This document shows positions 31,181 through 40,247 of a DNA stretch of 64,000 nt, piece after piece; position 1 is the stretch's first letter; every line of letters starts with the position of its first letter. Under the pieces are notes generated by a model. The model was not told where the DNA came from, did no database searches, and saw only the letters and a program-made list of their open reading frames with translations. Source of the stretch: Comamonadaceae bacterium OS-1 (GTDB lineage Bacteria > Pseudomonadota > Gammaproteobacteria > Burkholderiales > Burkholderiaceae_C); the NCBI GenBank assembly GCA_027923965.1, contig AP026969.1, forward strand, positions 3,968,001 through 4,032,000, written 5' to 3'. The position numbers and the translations under genes were made by a program.

Positions 31181-33400
31181 ATGTCCGACCACACCCACCA
31201 CCACGAACACTCGCACGCCCATGGCCATGACCATGGCGAGGCAGCCTGTTGCGACAGCCACGCCGAGCCGGTGTTGGCCCCGCTGGGCGTACCGGTTACC
31301 GGCGGTGGTGGCGTGCAAACCCCCATCCGCATCCTGCAGATGGACTGCCCCACCGAGGAAGCGCTGCTGCGCGGCAAGCTGGGCGGCATGGCCGGGGTGA
31401 CGGGGCTGGAATTCAACCTGATGCAGCGCGTGCTGACCGTCACGCACATCCCCGAGGCACTCGAACCCATCCTGGCCGCCGTGCGCTCGCTGGGCTACAC
31501 GCCCGAGTTGGCCCAGGGCAGCGCGCCCCCCGCGCCCGAGCCCGCCAAACCCTGGTCACCGTTGGTCGTGGCCGGGGTGGCGGCCATCGCCTCCGAAGCC
31601 GCCCACTTCGCCGCCCTGCCCGCCTGGGTGCCCGCCCTGCTGGCACTGATGGCCATTGCCACTTGCGGCCTGACCACCTACAAAAAGGGCTGGGTCGCGC
31701 TGCGCAACCGCAACCTGAACATCAATGCGCTGATGAGCATCGCCGTGACCGGCGCGCTGCTGCTGGGCCAATGGCCCGAAGCCGCCATGGTGATGGTGCT
31801 GTTCACCCTGGCCGAGCGCATCGAGGCGATGTCGCTGGACCGCGCCCGCAACGCCATCCAGGGCCTGCTGCAACTGGCCCCCGAGCGCGCCACCGTGCAG
31901 CAGGCCGATGGCAGCTGGCTCGCGGTAGATGCCAAAACCGTGCCGCTGCAGGCCCGCGTGCGCATCCAGCCCGGCGAGCGCCTGGCGCTAGACGGCACCA
32001 TCACCGATGGCCGCTCCACCATTGACCAGGCCGCCATCACCGGTGAGAGCCTGCCGGTGGAAAAAGCCACAGGCGACAGCGTGTTTGCGGGCACGGTCAA
32101 CGCCGCCGGTTCGTTTGAGTACGTGGTGACCGCGCTGGCAGGCAACAGCACGCTGGCCCGCATCATCCACGCGGTGGAAGCCGCCCAGGGTGCCCGCGCG
32201 CCCACCCAGCGCTTCGTGGACCGGTTTGCCAAGGTCTACACCCCTATCGTCTTCGCCCTCGCGGTGCTGGTGGCCGTGCTGCCACCGCTGCTGGCGGGTG
32301 GCGACTGGTTTGCCTGGGTCTACAAGGCGCTGGTGCTGCTGGTGATTGCCTGCCCCTGCGCGCTGGTGATCTCCACCCCGGTGACCATCGTCAGCGGCCT
32401 GGCCGCAGCGGCGCGGCTGGGCATCCTGGTCAAGGGTGGCGTGTTCCTGGAGCAGGGCCGCAAGCTCGCCTGGCTGGCGCTGGACAAAACCGGCACGCTG
32501 ACCCACGGAGAACCGGTGCAAACCGACTTGGCCGTGCTGGACGGCAGCACACAGCCCGAGGCACGCAGCATCGCCGCCAGCCTGGCCAGCCGCTCCGACC
32601 ACCCGGTCTCCCGCGCCGTGGCCGATGCGGCGCAGCGCGACGGCATTGCCTTGTTGGAAGTGGCCAACTTCGAAGCCCTGCCGGGCCGCGGCACCCAGGG
32701 CGACATCCACGACCAGCGCTACCTGCTGGGCAACCACCGCCTCATCCACGAGCAAGGTCTGTGCTCCGACGCGCTGGAGACCCGCCTGTCCGCCCTGGAA
32801 ACCCAGGGCAAGAGCGTGGTGCTGCTGGCACATGAAAAGCAGGTCGTCGCCCTGTTCGCCGTGGCCGATACCGTCCGCGACAGCAGCCGCCAGGCCGTCC
32901 AGGAACTGCAGGCGCTGGGCATCCAGACCGTGATGCTCACCGGCGACAACCCCCACACCGCCCAGGCCATCGCCACCCAGGTCGGCATCACCGAGGCCCA
33001 TGGCGACCTGCTGCCGGAGGACAAGCTGAAGTTCATCGAGGACAAGATCGGCCAGGGCGTGGCGGTAGGCATGGTGGGCGACGGCATCAACGACGCGCCC
33101 GCCCTGGCCCGTGCCGACATCGGCTTCGCCATGGGCGCAGCGGGCAGCGGTACCGCCATCGAGACGGCAGACGTGGCCCTGATGGACGACGACCTGCGCA
33201 AGCTGCCCCGCTTCATCCGGCTGTCCCGCGCCACCCACACGCTGCTGGTGCAAAACATCTTGTTGGCGCTGGGCATCAAGGCGGTTTTTCTGGTGCTGAC
33301 GCTGATGGGCAGCGGCACCATGTGGATGGCCGTGTTTGCCGACGTGGGAGCGAGTTTGCTGGTGGTGGGAAACGGCCTGCGCCTGCTACGGTTTAAATAG
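31181..33400 (+). CDS. cadA: P1B-type heavy metal ATPase (Cd/Zn/Pb exporter)
   Basis: A 739-residue inner-membrane pump. A His-rich N-terminus (residues 1-28) precedes a metal-binding domain with MDCPTEE near residue 56. The transport motif is CPC at 391-393 in the VIACPCALVIS segment, the phosphorylation site is Asp435 in DKTGTLTH, and the hinge reads GDGINDAPALA. This set and a nearby CadR-type regulator fit a ZntA/CadA/PbrA exporter. The ATP motifs are intact. Its last codon and stop lie in a repeat. Confidence 0.93.
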   Translation: MSDHTHHHEHSHAHGHDHGEAACCDSHAEPVLAPLGVPVTGGGGVQTPIRILQMDCPTEEALLRGKLGGMAGVTGLEFNLMQRVLTVTHIPEALEPILAAVRSLGYTPELAQGSAPPAPEPAKPWSPLVVAGVAAIASEAAHFAALPAWVPALLALMAIATCGLTTYKKGWVALRNRNLNINALMSIAVTGALLLGQWPEAAMVMVLFTLAERIEAMSLDRARNAIQGLLQLAPERATVQQADGSWLAVDAKTVPLQARVRIQPGERLALDGTITDGRSTIDQAAITGESLPVEKATGDSVFAGTVNAAGSFEYVVTALAGNSTLARIIHAVEAAQGARAPTQRFVDRFAKVYTPIVFALAVLVAVLPPLLAGGDWFAWVYKALVLLVIACPCALVISTPVTIVSGLAAAARLGILVKGGVFLEQGRKLAWLALDKTGTLTHGEPVQTDLAVLDGSTQPEARSIAASLASRSDHPVSRAVADAAQRDGIALLEVANFEALPGRGTQGDIHDQRYLLGNHRLIHEQGLCSDALETRLSALETQGKSVVLLAHEKQVVALFAVADTVRDSSRQAVQELQALGIQTVMLTGDNPHTAQAIATQVGITEAHGDLLPEDKLKFIEDKIGQGVAVGMVGDGINDAPALARADIGFAMGAAGSGTAIETADVALMDDDLRKLPRFIRLSRATHTLLVQNILLALGIKAVFLVLTLMGSGTMWMAVFADVGASLLVVGNGLRLLRFK

Positions 33401-33450
33401 CTGCTCACGCTCTCCACACCAGCACGAGAGGCACTTTTTATATAAATTCC
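33392..33450. repeat. AT-rich intergenic repeat, copy 5
   Basis: A decayed copy: TTTAAATAGCTGCTCACGC, a broken dyad, then GAGAGGCACTTTTTATATAAATTCC. It contains the TAG stop of the ATPase gene (33398-33400) and ends just before the stop of the convergent kinase gene. Confidence 0.75.
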
Positions 33451-33453
33451 GGG

Positions 33454-36400
33454 TTACCGCACCCGCTGCAGTAAATCCAGCGCGGCTTCAAAGTCGTAGC
33501 CTGCAATGGCGGCCTGGAGGCTGTCGAACACGCCCGGCAGTAACTGTTTGAAAATGGCGGCGTGCTGGTGCAGCAGCTCGATGGCGTCGGCATCGTCGTC
33601 GCCCAACAAATGGACCAGCTGCTCGCACAGCGCCTGGGCATGCTCGGGGTCCACCGTCTCGGGGCTACCGGCTGGCAAACCTGCGGACGGCGCGGGCAGC
33701 AGCAGGGTGATGGCGGCAACCAGGGGGGCCAGCAGCTGGGTGGTGGCGGTGGCCAGGGCCTGGATGTCAGCCAACGGTTCTTGCCGGTAAATTGCGCGCT
33801 CCAGTTCGGAGGCGCTGGCCTGCAATGCCGTGGCACCGATGTTGCCCGCTGTGCCTTTGAGCGTGTGGGCCGTGCGCTCGGCGGCGGCGTAGTCGTTCTG
33901 GTCCAGGCGGTACAGAATTTCAGCCACGGCACCAGCCTGCCCGGCGGCAAATTTGTACAGAAAATCCTGGTACAGCGCCTGTTTGCCGAGGATGCGGCGC
34001 AGCCCCAAGTCAACATCCAGACCAGGAATACTGCGCAGGCTGGCCATGCCCCCCACGATGGCACCCGCCCCCACCGGCAGCGCGGCCACCGGTGCCGCCC
34101 GCGCGCTGCCCAGGCCACTGCGCGGCGCGATCCACTGGGCCAGGGCCTGCCACAACTCCTCGGGTTCGATGGGTTTGGCGACGAAGCCGTCCATGCCCGC
34201 ATCCAGGCAGCGCTGGCGGTCAGCATGCATGGCGTTGGCGGTCATGGCCACAATTGGCAGCGCGGCGTTGCGCGGGTCCTGGCGCAGCAGGCGGGTGGCG
34301 CTGATACCGTCCATCACCGGCATTTGCATGTCCATCAGCACCAGGTCGTAGAGCTGCTCCATCTGGTGGCTGTGGCCCACCATGTCGATGGCGCGTTGGC
34401 CGTTGTCGGCTATTTCGACCACAAAGCCGGCCTCAAACAGCAGCTCACACGCGACTTGCTGGTTGAATTCGTTGTCTTCTACCAGCAGGATGCGGGCACC
34501 GCTGCGCGAGGCCAGGGTCTCCATGGTCCGGGCGGTAGCCTGGGTATCGGGCGCGTCTTCGGCTGGCACGCGCTTGCGCCCCATCGCCGCCAGCATGGTG
34601 TTGAACAGCAGCGAGGCGTTCACCGGCTTGACCAGCAGATCCTGAATGCCCGCGGCCTGCGCCCCCTGCACCACTTCTTCGCGCCCGTACGCCGTCACCA
34701 GGATCGGCTTCGGCGCGGGCTGCAGCCCCAGCGCGGTGATGGCGTGCGCGGTCTGCAGACCGTCCATGCCCGGCATCTGCCAGTCCAGCATGGTGATGTC
34801 AAACGGGTAGCCCCCGGCGGCGGCGGCGCGCACCGCCGCCACGGCTTTGGCCCCTGAATCGACCGAGGCCACTTCAAAGCCCATGCTGCGCAGCATGTCG
34901 ACCAGCACCAGGGCGGCGTGGGCGTTGTCGTCCACCACCAGCACGCGCTTGCCCCGCATGTCCAGGTCGGCCAGGGCCGGGCGCTGGATGGCCTCGCCCA
35001 GGCCGAGCTGCGCGGTGAACCAGAAGCAGGAGCCTTGGCCGTAGCTGCTTTGCACCCCCACGCTGCCGCCCATGGCTTCGGCCAGGGCTTTGCTGATGGC
35101 CAGGCCCAGCCCGGTGCCGCCGTATTTGCGGGTGATGGAGCTGTCGGCCTGTTGGAAGCTTTGGAACAGGCGGCCGATTTGTTCTTCGGTCAGGCCGATG
35201 CCGGTGTCGCGCACTTCAAAGCGCAGCAGGGCGCTGTCGTCGGAGCCCGCCTGCAGGCGCACGGCCATGCTGATTTCGCCGCGTTCGGTGAATTTGATGG
35301 CGTTGTTGGCGAAGTTGATGAGAACCTGGCCCAGGCGCAGCGGGTCGCCGCGCAGGCTTTGCGGGACTTCGGGGGCCACGTCGCAGACCAGCTCCAGGCC
35401 TTTGGCGGCGGCTTTCTCGGCGACCACGTTGGCCACGTTTTCCAGCAGTTTGTCCAGCGCGAAGGGCAGGCTTTCGATGGACAGCTTGCCGGCTTCGACC
35501 TTGGAGAAGTCCAGGATGTCGTTGATCACGCCCAGCAGGTGCTGGCCGGACTGGCGGATCTTGGCCACGTAGTCGCGCTGGCGCGGGTTGAGCTCGGTTT
35601 TGAGGGCCAGGTAGGACATGCCGATGATGGCGTTCATGGGGGTGCGGATTTCGTGGCTCATGTTGGCCAGGAAGTCGGTTTTGAAGCGGTTGGCTTCTTC
35701 GGCCAGGTCTTTGGCCCGGCGCAGTTCGGCTTCGGCGTGTTTGCGCTCGCTGATGTCTTCCAGCACCCAGATGGCGGCGTCGGCAAACTCCCGCACCACC
35801 ACCCGCTGGCCCACCAGGCGCCCGGTAAAGCGCCGCCCGTCGGCCGTCCGATAGTCCTGCTCCTGCACCATGCGCTGCCCCTGGTCCATCACCCGCCGGG
35901 CTTCGCTCCGGAACGCATCGTGCTCCTCGGGTGTGGGAAACAGCAGGCCCAGGTTGCGGCCGCGCAAGCGCTCCACCGGCAAACCGACGATGGCCGAAAA
36001 GCCGACGTTGCACTGGCGGATCTGCCCGTCGGCGGTGAAGATCAGGCCGGACGGAATATTGTCAAAAATCACCTGCTGCTGCTGCATCACCTCGTGCAGG
36101 CGGTTCTCGCGCTCCTTGATGCCATCGATCACCTGCAGGTAGCCGGTAGACAGCACCGAGCCATCGGGCAGCGCCCGCGGCACCGACGCGCAGTGCACCC
36201 AGTGCACCTGGCCGTCGGGGCGGCGGATGCGGAAGTCGCGCGAAAACGCGTGCATTTTGCGCAGCGACGCCGCCGAGGATTCGACCAGCCCCGCCAGATC
36301 GTCCTCGTGCACGGTGGTATCCAGGGTCCGCGCATTGCTCATGCGCATGATGGCAGTCGCCGGAATCCCCAGGATTTCCTGCGCCCGGTCGCTGACGTAG

Positions 36401-37191
36401 GTGTAGCAGCTGCGGCCATCGGGAAAGCGCTGCAGCCGGTACACCAGCAACGGCAGGGCCGAGGTGATCTCGAACAAATCCTCTTGCGCCGCACGCTGCA
36501 CCGCCTCGGTCTCCAGTTTGGCACCGGCCTCCAGCAGGCGCAGCTGCTGGGCCTGGGCCAGCACCGCGGCGGCCTCGCGCTTGCGGTATTGCAGGTACAA
36601 GGCCACCACCAGGCCCAGGGTCAGCAGGCCCTGGAAAATGGTCAACCAGCGGGTGGTGGCCACCTGGCGCTGGGCCTCGACCGTGCGCCGGTCCATCATG
36701 GCCGACCCGGATTGGCGCGACTCCAGCGACAGCTCGCGGATCGGCACGTACAGCGCCGCCAATTTGTTCTGCAGCATCCGCAACTGGTCCGGGGTGGGCG
36801 CACGGGCCACCTGGTGATCGAACACCGGATCGGCCGCCGCCAAAAACGACTTGACATGCCAGTTGACATCCGCCAACCGGGCCTTGTCCTGCAGCAGAAA
36901 AAATGCCTCGCCCATCTCCAGGATGCTCGCCCGGCTATAAAACAGGTCGTAACGCAACTGCAGGTTTTCGTCGGTCTCGCTCTCGGGCGCGTACAGGCGG
37001 CGGTCCACCGCACCGGCCAAGCGGTGGTATTCCACCTCCAGCTGCGCCATGCTCCACACCACATTGCTGACGCTGCGGCGGCTGACGTTGCTCATGGTCT
37101 CTTGCTGGTGGTACTGGAATACGGCAATCGCCGCATACACGAGCGCCAAGACCACCGTCAATAGGACCAGAAGTTTGCTGCTGCGGTTCAT
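33454..37191 (-). CDS. Large hybrid sensor histidine kinase with two receivers and HPt
   Basis: A 1245-residue membrane sensor. I used the ATG at 37191 because it starts the first helix (residues about 5-25); an upstream GTG is possible. A periplasmic region ends at a second helix (about 182-200). Two PAS domains follow (about 235-350 and 365-480), then the HisKA box NMSHEIRTPMNAIIG near 510, the ATPase with a DTGIGL motif, receiver 1 (LDWQMPGMDG), receiver 2 (MDMQMPVMDG) and a C-terminal HPt domain with the phosphorylated His in RTAHTLKGTAGN. All relay parts are present in one protein, and no response regulator lies beside it. Confidence 0.93.
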   Translation of the reverse strand: MNRSSKLLVLLTVVLALVYAAIAVFQYHQQETMSNVSRRSVSNVVWSMAQLEVEYHRLAGAVDRRLYAPESETDENLQLRYDLFYSRASILEMGEAFFLLQDKARLADVNWHVKSFLAAADPVFDHQVARAPTPDQLRMLQNKLAALYVPIRELSLESRQSGSAMMDRRTVEAQRQVATTRWLTIFQGLLTLGLVVALYLQYRKREAAAVLAQAQQLRLLEAGAKLETEAVQRAAQEDLFEITSALPLLVYRLQRFPDGRSCYTYVSDRAQEILGIPATAIMRMSNARTLDTTVHEDDLAGLVESSAASLRKMHAFSRDFRIRRPDGQVHWVHCASVPRALPDGSVLSTGYLQVIDGIKERENRLHEVMQQQQVIFDNIPSGLIFTADGQIRQCNVGFSAIVGLPVERLRGRNLGLLFPTPEEHDAFRSEARRVMDQGQRMVQEQDYRTADGRRFTGRLVGQRVVVREFADAAIWVLEDISERKHAEAELRRAKDLAEEANRFKTDFLANMSHEIRTPMNAIIGMSYLALKTELNPRQRDYVAKIRQSGQHLLGVINDILDFSKVEAGKLSIESLPFALDKLLENVANVVAEKAAAKGLELVCDVAPEVPQSLRGDPLRLGQVLINFANNAIKFTERGEISMAVRLQAGSDDSALLRFEVRDTGIGLTEEQIGRLFQSFQQADSSITRKYGGTGLGLAISKALAEAMGGSVGVQSSYGQGSCFWFTAQLGLGEAIQRPALADLDMRGKRVLVVDDNAHAALVLVDMLRSMGFEVASVDSGAKAVAAVRAAAAGGYPFDITMLDWQMPGMDGLQTAHAITALGLQPAPKPILVTAYGREEVVQGAQAAGIQDLLVKPVNASLLFNTMLAAMGRKRVPAEDAPDTQATARTMETLASRSGARILLVEDNEFNQQVACELLFEAGFVVEIADNGQRAIDMVGHSHQMEQLYDLVLMDMQMPVMDGISATRLLRQDPRNAALPIVAMTANAMHADRQRCLDAGMDGFVAKPIEPEELWQALAQWIAPRSGLGSARAAPVAALPVGAGAIVGGMASLRSIPGLDVDLGLRRILGKQALYQDFLYKFAAGQAGAVAEILYRLDQNDYAAAERTAHTLKGTAGNIGATALQASASELERAIYRQEPLADIQALATATTQLLAPLVAAITLLLPAPSAGLPAGSPETVDPEHAQALCEQLVHLLGDDDADAIELLHQHAAIFKQLLPGVFDSLQAAIAGYDFEAALDLLQRVR

Positions 37192-37514
37192 GAAAGCGAC
37201 TCTCACGGCATGGCATGCTGACGAGCTCTCACATCTATGGGTTTTCTTCCTGGCCGGGTGCCGCGTGAGCCAATTTCGTCAGCCGCAGGATTCACTATGT
37301 GGGTAGAGCCAAGGTCACAGTTTTACCGAAAAAATCTGCATCCACCTGTAGCAAGCTCACAACCGCATGTAACAAACGAAAACGTATGTTTCTCTGTACG
37401 ATTCAATGGGCGCGGCGCGTAGGATGCCGCCACCACTGGGCATGATGGGGGTCCGAAAACCCGCTTGTCCCGCAGCCGCGTGTGGGGCATCCACTGGCCA
37501 GGAGCACAGAATCC
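37192..37514. other. 323-bp gap without a convincing gene
   Basis: The region between two divergent genes has AT-rich patches (about 37315-37410) flanked by GC-rich DNA. I see no good open frame with a ribosome site apart from the one that starts the DUF1398 gene. Promoters of both neighbours probably lie here, but no box is clear enough to name. Confidence 0.5.
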
Positions 37515-37922
37515 ATGAACGCAGATCTCCTACACCGTATGGCCCGCGCCACCCTCGCGGGCGACCTCCCCTTTCCCGAGATCGTGGGCCACCTGATGGC
37601 CGAGGGTGTGGAGTACTACCGGGTGGACTACGTTGCCCGGCACATGGCGTTTTACAACGCCGCAGGCAGCGTCGTCGTCGCCCCTCTGACGCTGGAGGGT
37701 CTGCCCGCCGTTGCCGCCGATTTCGATGCCCCGGCCCTCCAAGCCGCCATCCTCGACAGCCAGCGCCACGGCCAAAAATTCCGCCAGTTCTCCGACCGCG
37801 CCGTCCAGGCCGGCGTGCAAGGCTACTACGCCTTCCTGCGCGGCCAGCGGGTGGTGTACCTGGGGCGGCAGGGGGCGCAGCATACCGAATGGTTTCCGGG
37901 GGCGAAGCCCGGGGGGACATGA
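37515..37922 (+). CDS. DUF1398 family protein (YbcV-like)
   Basis: A 135-residue cytosolic protein. I chose the ATG at 37515 because AGGAG lies about ten bases upstream; an earlier in-frame ATG at 37482 lacks a site. The pattern EIVGHLMAEGVEYYRVDYVARHMAFY and the C-terminal GYYAFLRGQRVVYLGRQGAQHTEWFPGA match DUF1398. The family's role is unknown, with some members linked to stress. The gene stands alone. Confidence 0.75.
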   Translation: MNADLLHRMARATLAGDLPFPEIVGHLMAEGVEYYRVDYVARHMAFYNAAGSVVVAPLTLEGLPAVAADFDAPALQAAILDSQRHGQKFRQFSDRAVQAGVQGYYAFLRGQRVVYLGRQGAQHTEWFPGAKPGGT

Positions 37923-37960
37923 TGGGTGGGGAGGAATCCAATAGGCTGGCTTGCCAGGAC

Positions 37961-38017
37961 GCTATTTTTTCAATAGCTTCTCATGCTGACTGAATAAGCA
38001 CAAAAGCCACTTTTTAC
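37961..38017. repeat. AT-rich intergenic repeat, copy 6
   Basis: GCTATTTTTTCAATAGC dyad, CTTCTCATGCTGACTGAATAAGCAC, then GCCACTTTTTAC. It closely matches copy 4. It covers the stop codon of the M14 peptidase gene (38014-38016). Confidence 0.85.
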
Positions 38018-39150
38018 GCAGAAACCACCGCCAGCACCGCCCCCAACACACTAGCCCCCAGCTTCTTCGATCTGGCCCCACTCCACCCGCCCCGCGCATC
38101 CGGCAGGTTCGCATTGTCTTTAAAAGGCATTTCAACCGTGAACGCCAGGCAGCCAAACGTCTGCCCCACCCAGTTGGTCGCCAGACTCAGATTGGCCTGG
38201 CCCGGCGCGGCGCGGGGGTAGCCGACGACCGTTTGGAAGTCCGGGCTGGCGGCCAGCCAGGCGGCTTTGAAGGTGTCTTGCAGGGCTTCGATGTGCGGGC
38301 TGTAGCCGGGGGTGGCTTCGGTGCCGACGACGAAGTTGTAGGGCAGGTTTTCGTCGCCGTGCGCGTCCAGGAACAGGTCCAGGCCGACCTGCTGCATCTT
38401 CTGGCGCACGTAGAAGACCTCGGGCGACTTCTCCACGCTGGGCTCTTGCCATTCGCGGTTCAGGTTGGTGCCGACGGCGTTGGTGCGCAGGTTGCCCAGG
38501 GCGGCACCGTCGGGGTTCATGTGGGGCACGACGAAGAATTCGCAGTGCTGCAGCAGGGTGCGGCTGGTGGGGTCGTCGCGGTCCAGCAGGCGCTGCAGGA
38601 AGCCTTCGGCAAACCATTCGGCCATGGTCTCGCCGGGGTGCTGGCGGGCGATGAGCCAGACCTTCTTTTTGGGGCCGGTGGCTTGCAGATCACGGATATG
38701 CAGCAAGGTGATGTCGCGGCCCTGGTGGGTGGAGCCCAGGTGCTGCACCTCCACCAGGTCCGACAGGGAGGCGGTGCCCAGCAGGTCCAGGTGGCGCTCG
38801 TAAGAGTAGGGTTCGAAATAGGCGAAGTAGATGCGGTTGGCGCTGGGCGTGGTGCGCACGGTCATGACCTGGCCGTCATACGTGGTGGGCACGCGGAACC
38901 AGCGGCGGCGGTCGGTGCTGGCAACCATCTGGTAGCCATCCCAGCCAGGCGGGTAGGCGCTTTGGCCGGCGTTCAAAAACTTCAGCACCACCGGCACGCC
39001 CGCAGCGCCTTGCAAGCAGAAATAAAACCACTGGGCGAAGGCACTGGCGTTGTCGGGGCGGATCTGGAGCTGGATGTCTTGCGGGTCGGCCAGGCTGACC
39101 ACGGTGATCGCGCCCGCGTCGAACTGGCTGGAGATGTGCAGTTGTGTCAT
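38014..39150 (-). CDS. M14 family zinc carboxypeptidase (cytosolic CCP-like)
   Basis: A 378-residue cytosolic peptidase with no signal peptide. The start at 39150 gives MTQLHISSQFDAG, a typical start. A beta-sandwich N-terminal domain (residues 1-120) precedes the M14 domain. Zinc ligands are H and E in RQHPGETMAEW and H in FLDAHGDE; NREW is the substrate-binding motif; the catalytic Glu is in TVEMPF. This matches bacterial proteins related to eukaryotic cytosolic carboxypeptidases. The substrate is unknown. It is divergent from pgpA. Confidence 0.86.
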   Translation of the reverse strand: MTQLHISSQFDAGAITVVSLADPQDIQLQIRPDNASAFAQWFYFCLQGAAGVPVVLKFLNAGQSAYPPGWDGYQMVASTDRRRWFRVPTTYDGQVMTVRTTPSANRIYFAYFEPYSYERHLDLLGTASLSDLVEVQHLGSTHQGRDITLLHIRDLQATGPKKKVWLIARQHPGETMAEWFAEGFLQRLLDRDDPTSRTLLQHCEFFVVPHMNPDGAALGNLRTNAVGTNLNREWQEPSVEKSPEVFYVRQKMQQVGLDLFLDAHGDENLPYNFVVGTEATPGYSPHIEALQDTFKAAWLAASPDFQTVVGYPRAAPGQANLSLATNWVGQTFGCLAFTVEMPFKDNANLPDARGGWSGARSKKLGASVLGAVLAVVSA

Positions 39151-39186
39151 CTGTGGATTATGTCCGCGCCCCCGATAATCGACCGG

Positions 39187-39708
39187 ATGGAATCCCCTTT
39201 GCCCCGCCCCTCGATCCGCCGCCCCACGGTGCGTTTTTTGCTGTCGCACCCGGCCCATTTCATCGCCCTGGGTTTTGGCTCGGGCCTGAGCCCGGTGGCA
39301 CCGGGTACCGCAGGCACGCTGTGGGCTTGGCTGGCATTTCTCGTAGTCCAGCCGCTGCTGACGCAGGGGCAGATGGCTTGGCTGTTGGTGGCCGGGTTTT
39401 TCGTCGGCTGGTGGGCCTGCACGGTGTGCGCGCGCGATATGAACGTGGCCGACCCGGGGGCGATTGTGTGGGACGAGATCATCGCGTTCTGGCTGGTGCT
39501 GTGGCTGGTGATGCCCACGGGCCTGGTCGGGCAGTTGGTGGCGTTTGGGCTGTTCCGCTACTTTGACGCGGCCAAGCCGGGGCCGGTGGCCTGGGCCGAC
39601 CAGGCGTTCAAGGGGCTGAACGCGCGCGGCGGCTTTGGCATTATTTTTGACGACCTGGTGGCGGCGTTTTGCACGCTACTGGTGATCGCCCTGTGGCGGT
39701 TTTTGTAG
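39187..39708 (+). CDS. pgpA: Phosphatidylglycerophosphatase A
   Basis: A 173-residue inner-membrane phosphatase that makes phosphatidylglycerol from its 3-phosphate. The motifs FGSGLSPVAPGTAGTL near residue 30, VWDEI and FDAAKPGP are those of PgpA. An in-frame ATG at 39160 would add nine residues; neither start has a clear ribosome site. It is followed by pncC, the common pair in these bacteria, with a repeat between the two. Confidence 0.9.
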   Translation: MESPLPRPSIRRPTVRFLLSHPAHFIALGFGSGLSPVAPGTAGTLWAWLAFLVVQPLLTQGQMAWLLVAGFFVGWWACTVCARDMNVADPGAIVWDEIIAFWLVLWLVMPTGLVGQLVAFGLFRYFDAAKPGPVAWADQAFKGLNARGGFGIIFDDLVAAFCTLLVIALWRFL

Positions 39709-39709
39709 C

Positions 39710-39770
39710 ACTACATTTTTAATAGCTTCTCATGCTTACCCTACCAGCGCTAGTGGCCGATTTGATGCTT
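39710..39770. repeat. AT-rich repeat, copy 7, at the start of pncC
   Basis: CTACATTTTTAATAGCTTCTCATGCTTACCCTACCAGCGCTAG. It ends inside the pncC coding region and supplies its ATG at 39732. Confidence 0.7.
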
Positions 39771-40247
39771 GAAAAGAAGTGGTTTCTGGCTACCGCCGAA
39801 AGTTGCACCGGCGGCATGATCGCCGCGGCCTGCACCGATCTGGCGGGGTCGAGTACCTGGTTTGAACGTGGCTTCGTCACCTATTCCAACGCCGCCAAAA
39901 CCGAGATGCTGGGGGTGGATGCCGCGCTGATCGCCCGGCACGGCGCGGTCAGTGAAGCCGTGGCAAGGGCCATGGCGGCGGGGGCGCTGGCCCATTCGCA
40001 CGCCCAGGCGGCAGTGGCGGTGACCGGCGTGGCCGGGCCCAGCGGCGGCAGTGCCGACAAGCCGGTGGGTACGGTGTGGTTCGGCTTTGCTGTGGCCGGA
40101 CAGGTGACCGCGGAGTGCCGACACTTTCCCGGCGACCGGGCCGCCGTGCGGGCGGCTACGGTGCAGCATGCGCTGGGGCGGCTGGTGGAGCTGCTAGGCC
40201 AGCGGCCTATTCCACAGCCTAGTCCGCGTCTGTCGCCAGGCGGCTGA
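39732..40247 (+). CDS. pncC: Nicotinamide-nucleotide amidase (CinA C-terminal type)
   Basis: A 171-residue enzyme that deamidates nicotinamide mononucleotide in NAD recycling. The catalytic segment TAESCTGGMIAA lies near residues 20-31, and the GVAGPSGG motif follows. The N-terminal domain of CinA is absent, as in most short PncC proteins. The first codons (MLTLPALVADL) come from a repeat element, so the true start could also be the next in-frame ATG at 39765. The 3' end overlaps the response regulator gene by 29 bases in a tail-to-tail way. Confidence 0.9.
   Translation: MLTLPALVADLMLEKKWFLATAESCTGGMIAAACTDLAGSSTWFERGFVTYSNAAKTEMLGVDAALIARHGAVSEAVARAMAAGALAHSHAQAAVAVTGVAGPSGGSADKPVGTVWFGFAVAGQVTAECRHFPGDRAAVRAATVQHALGRLVELLGQRPIPQPSPRLSPGG

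Noticed and set aside
34918..37164. A 748-codon plus-strand frame opposite the hybrid kinase.
   Set aside because: Antisense shadow of a GC-rich gene; no motifs and no ribosome site.
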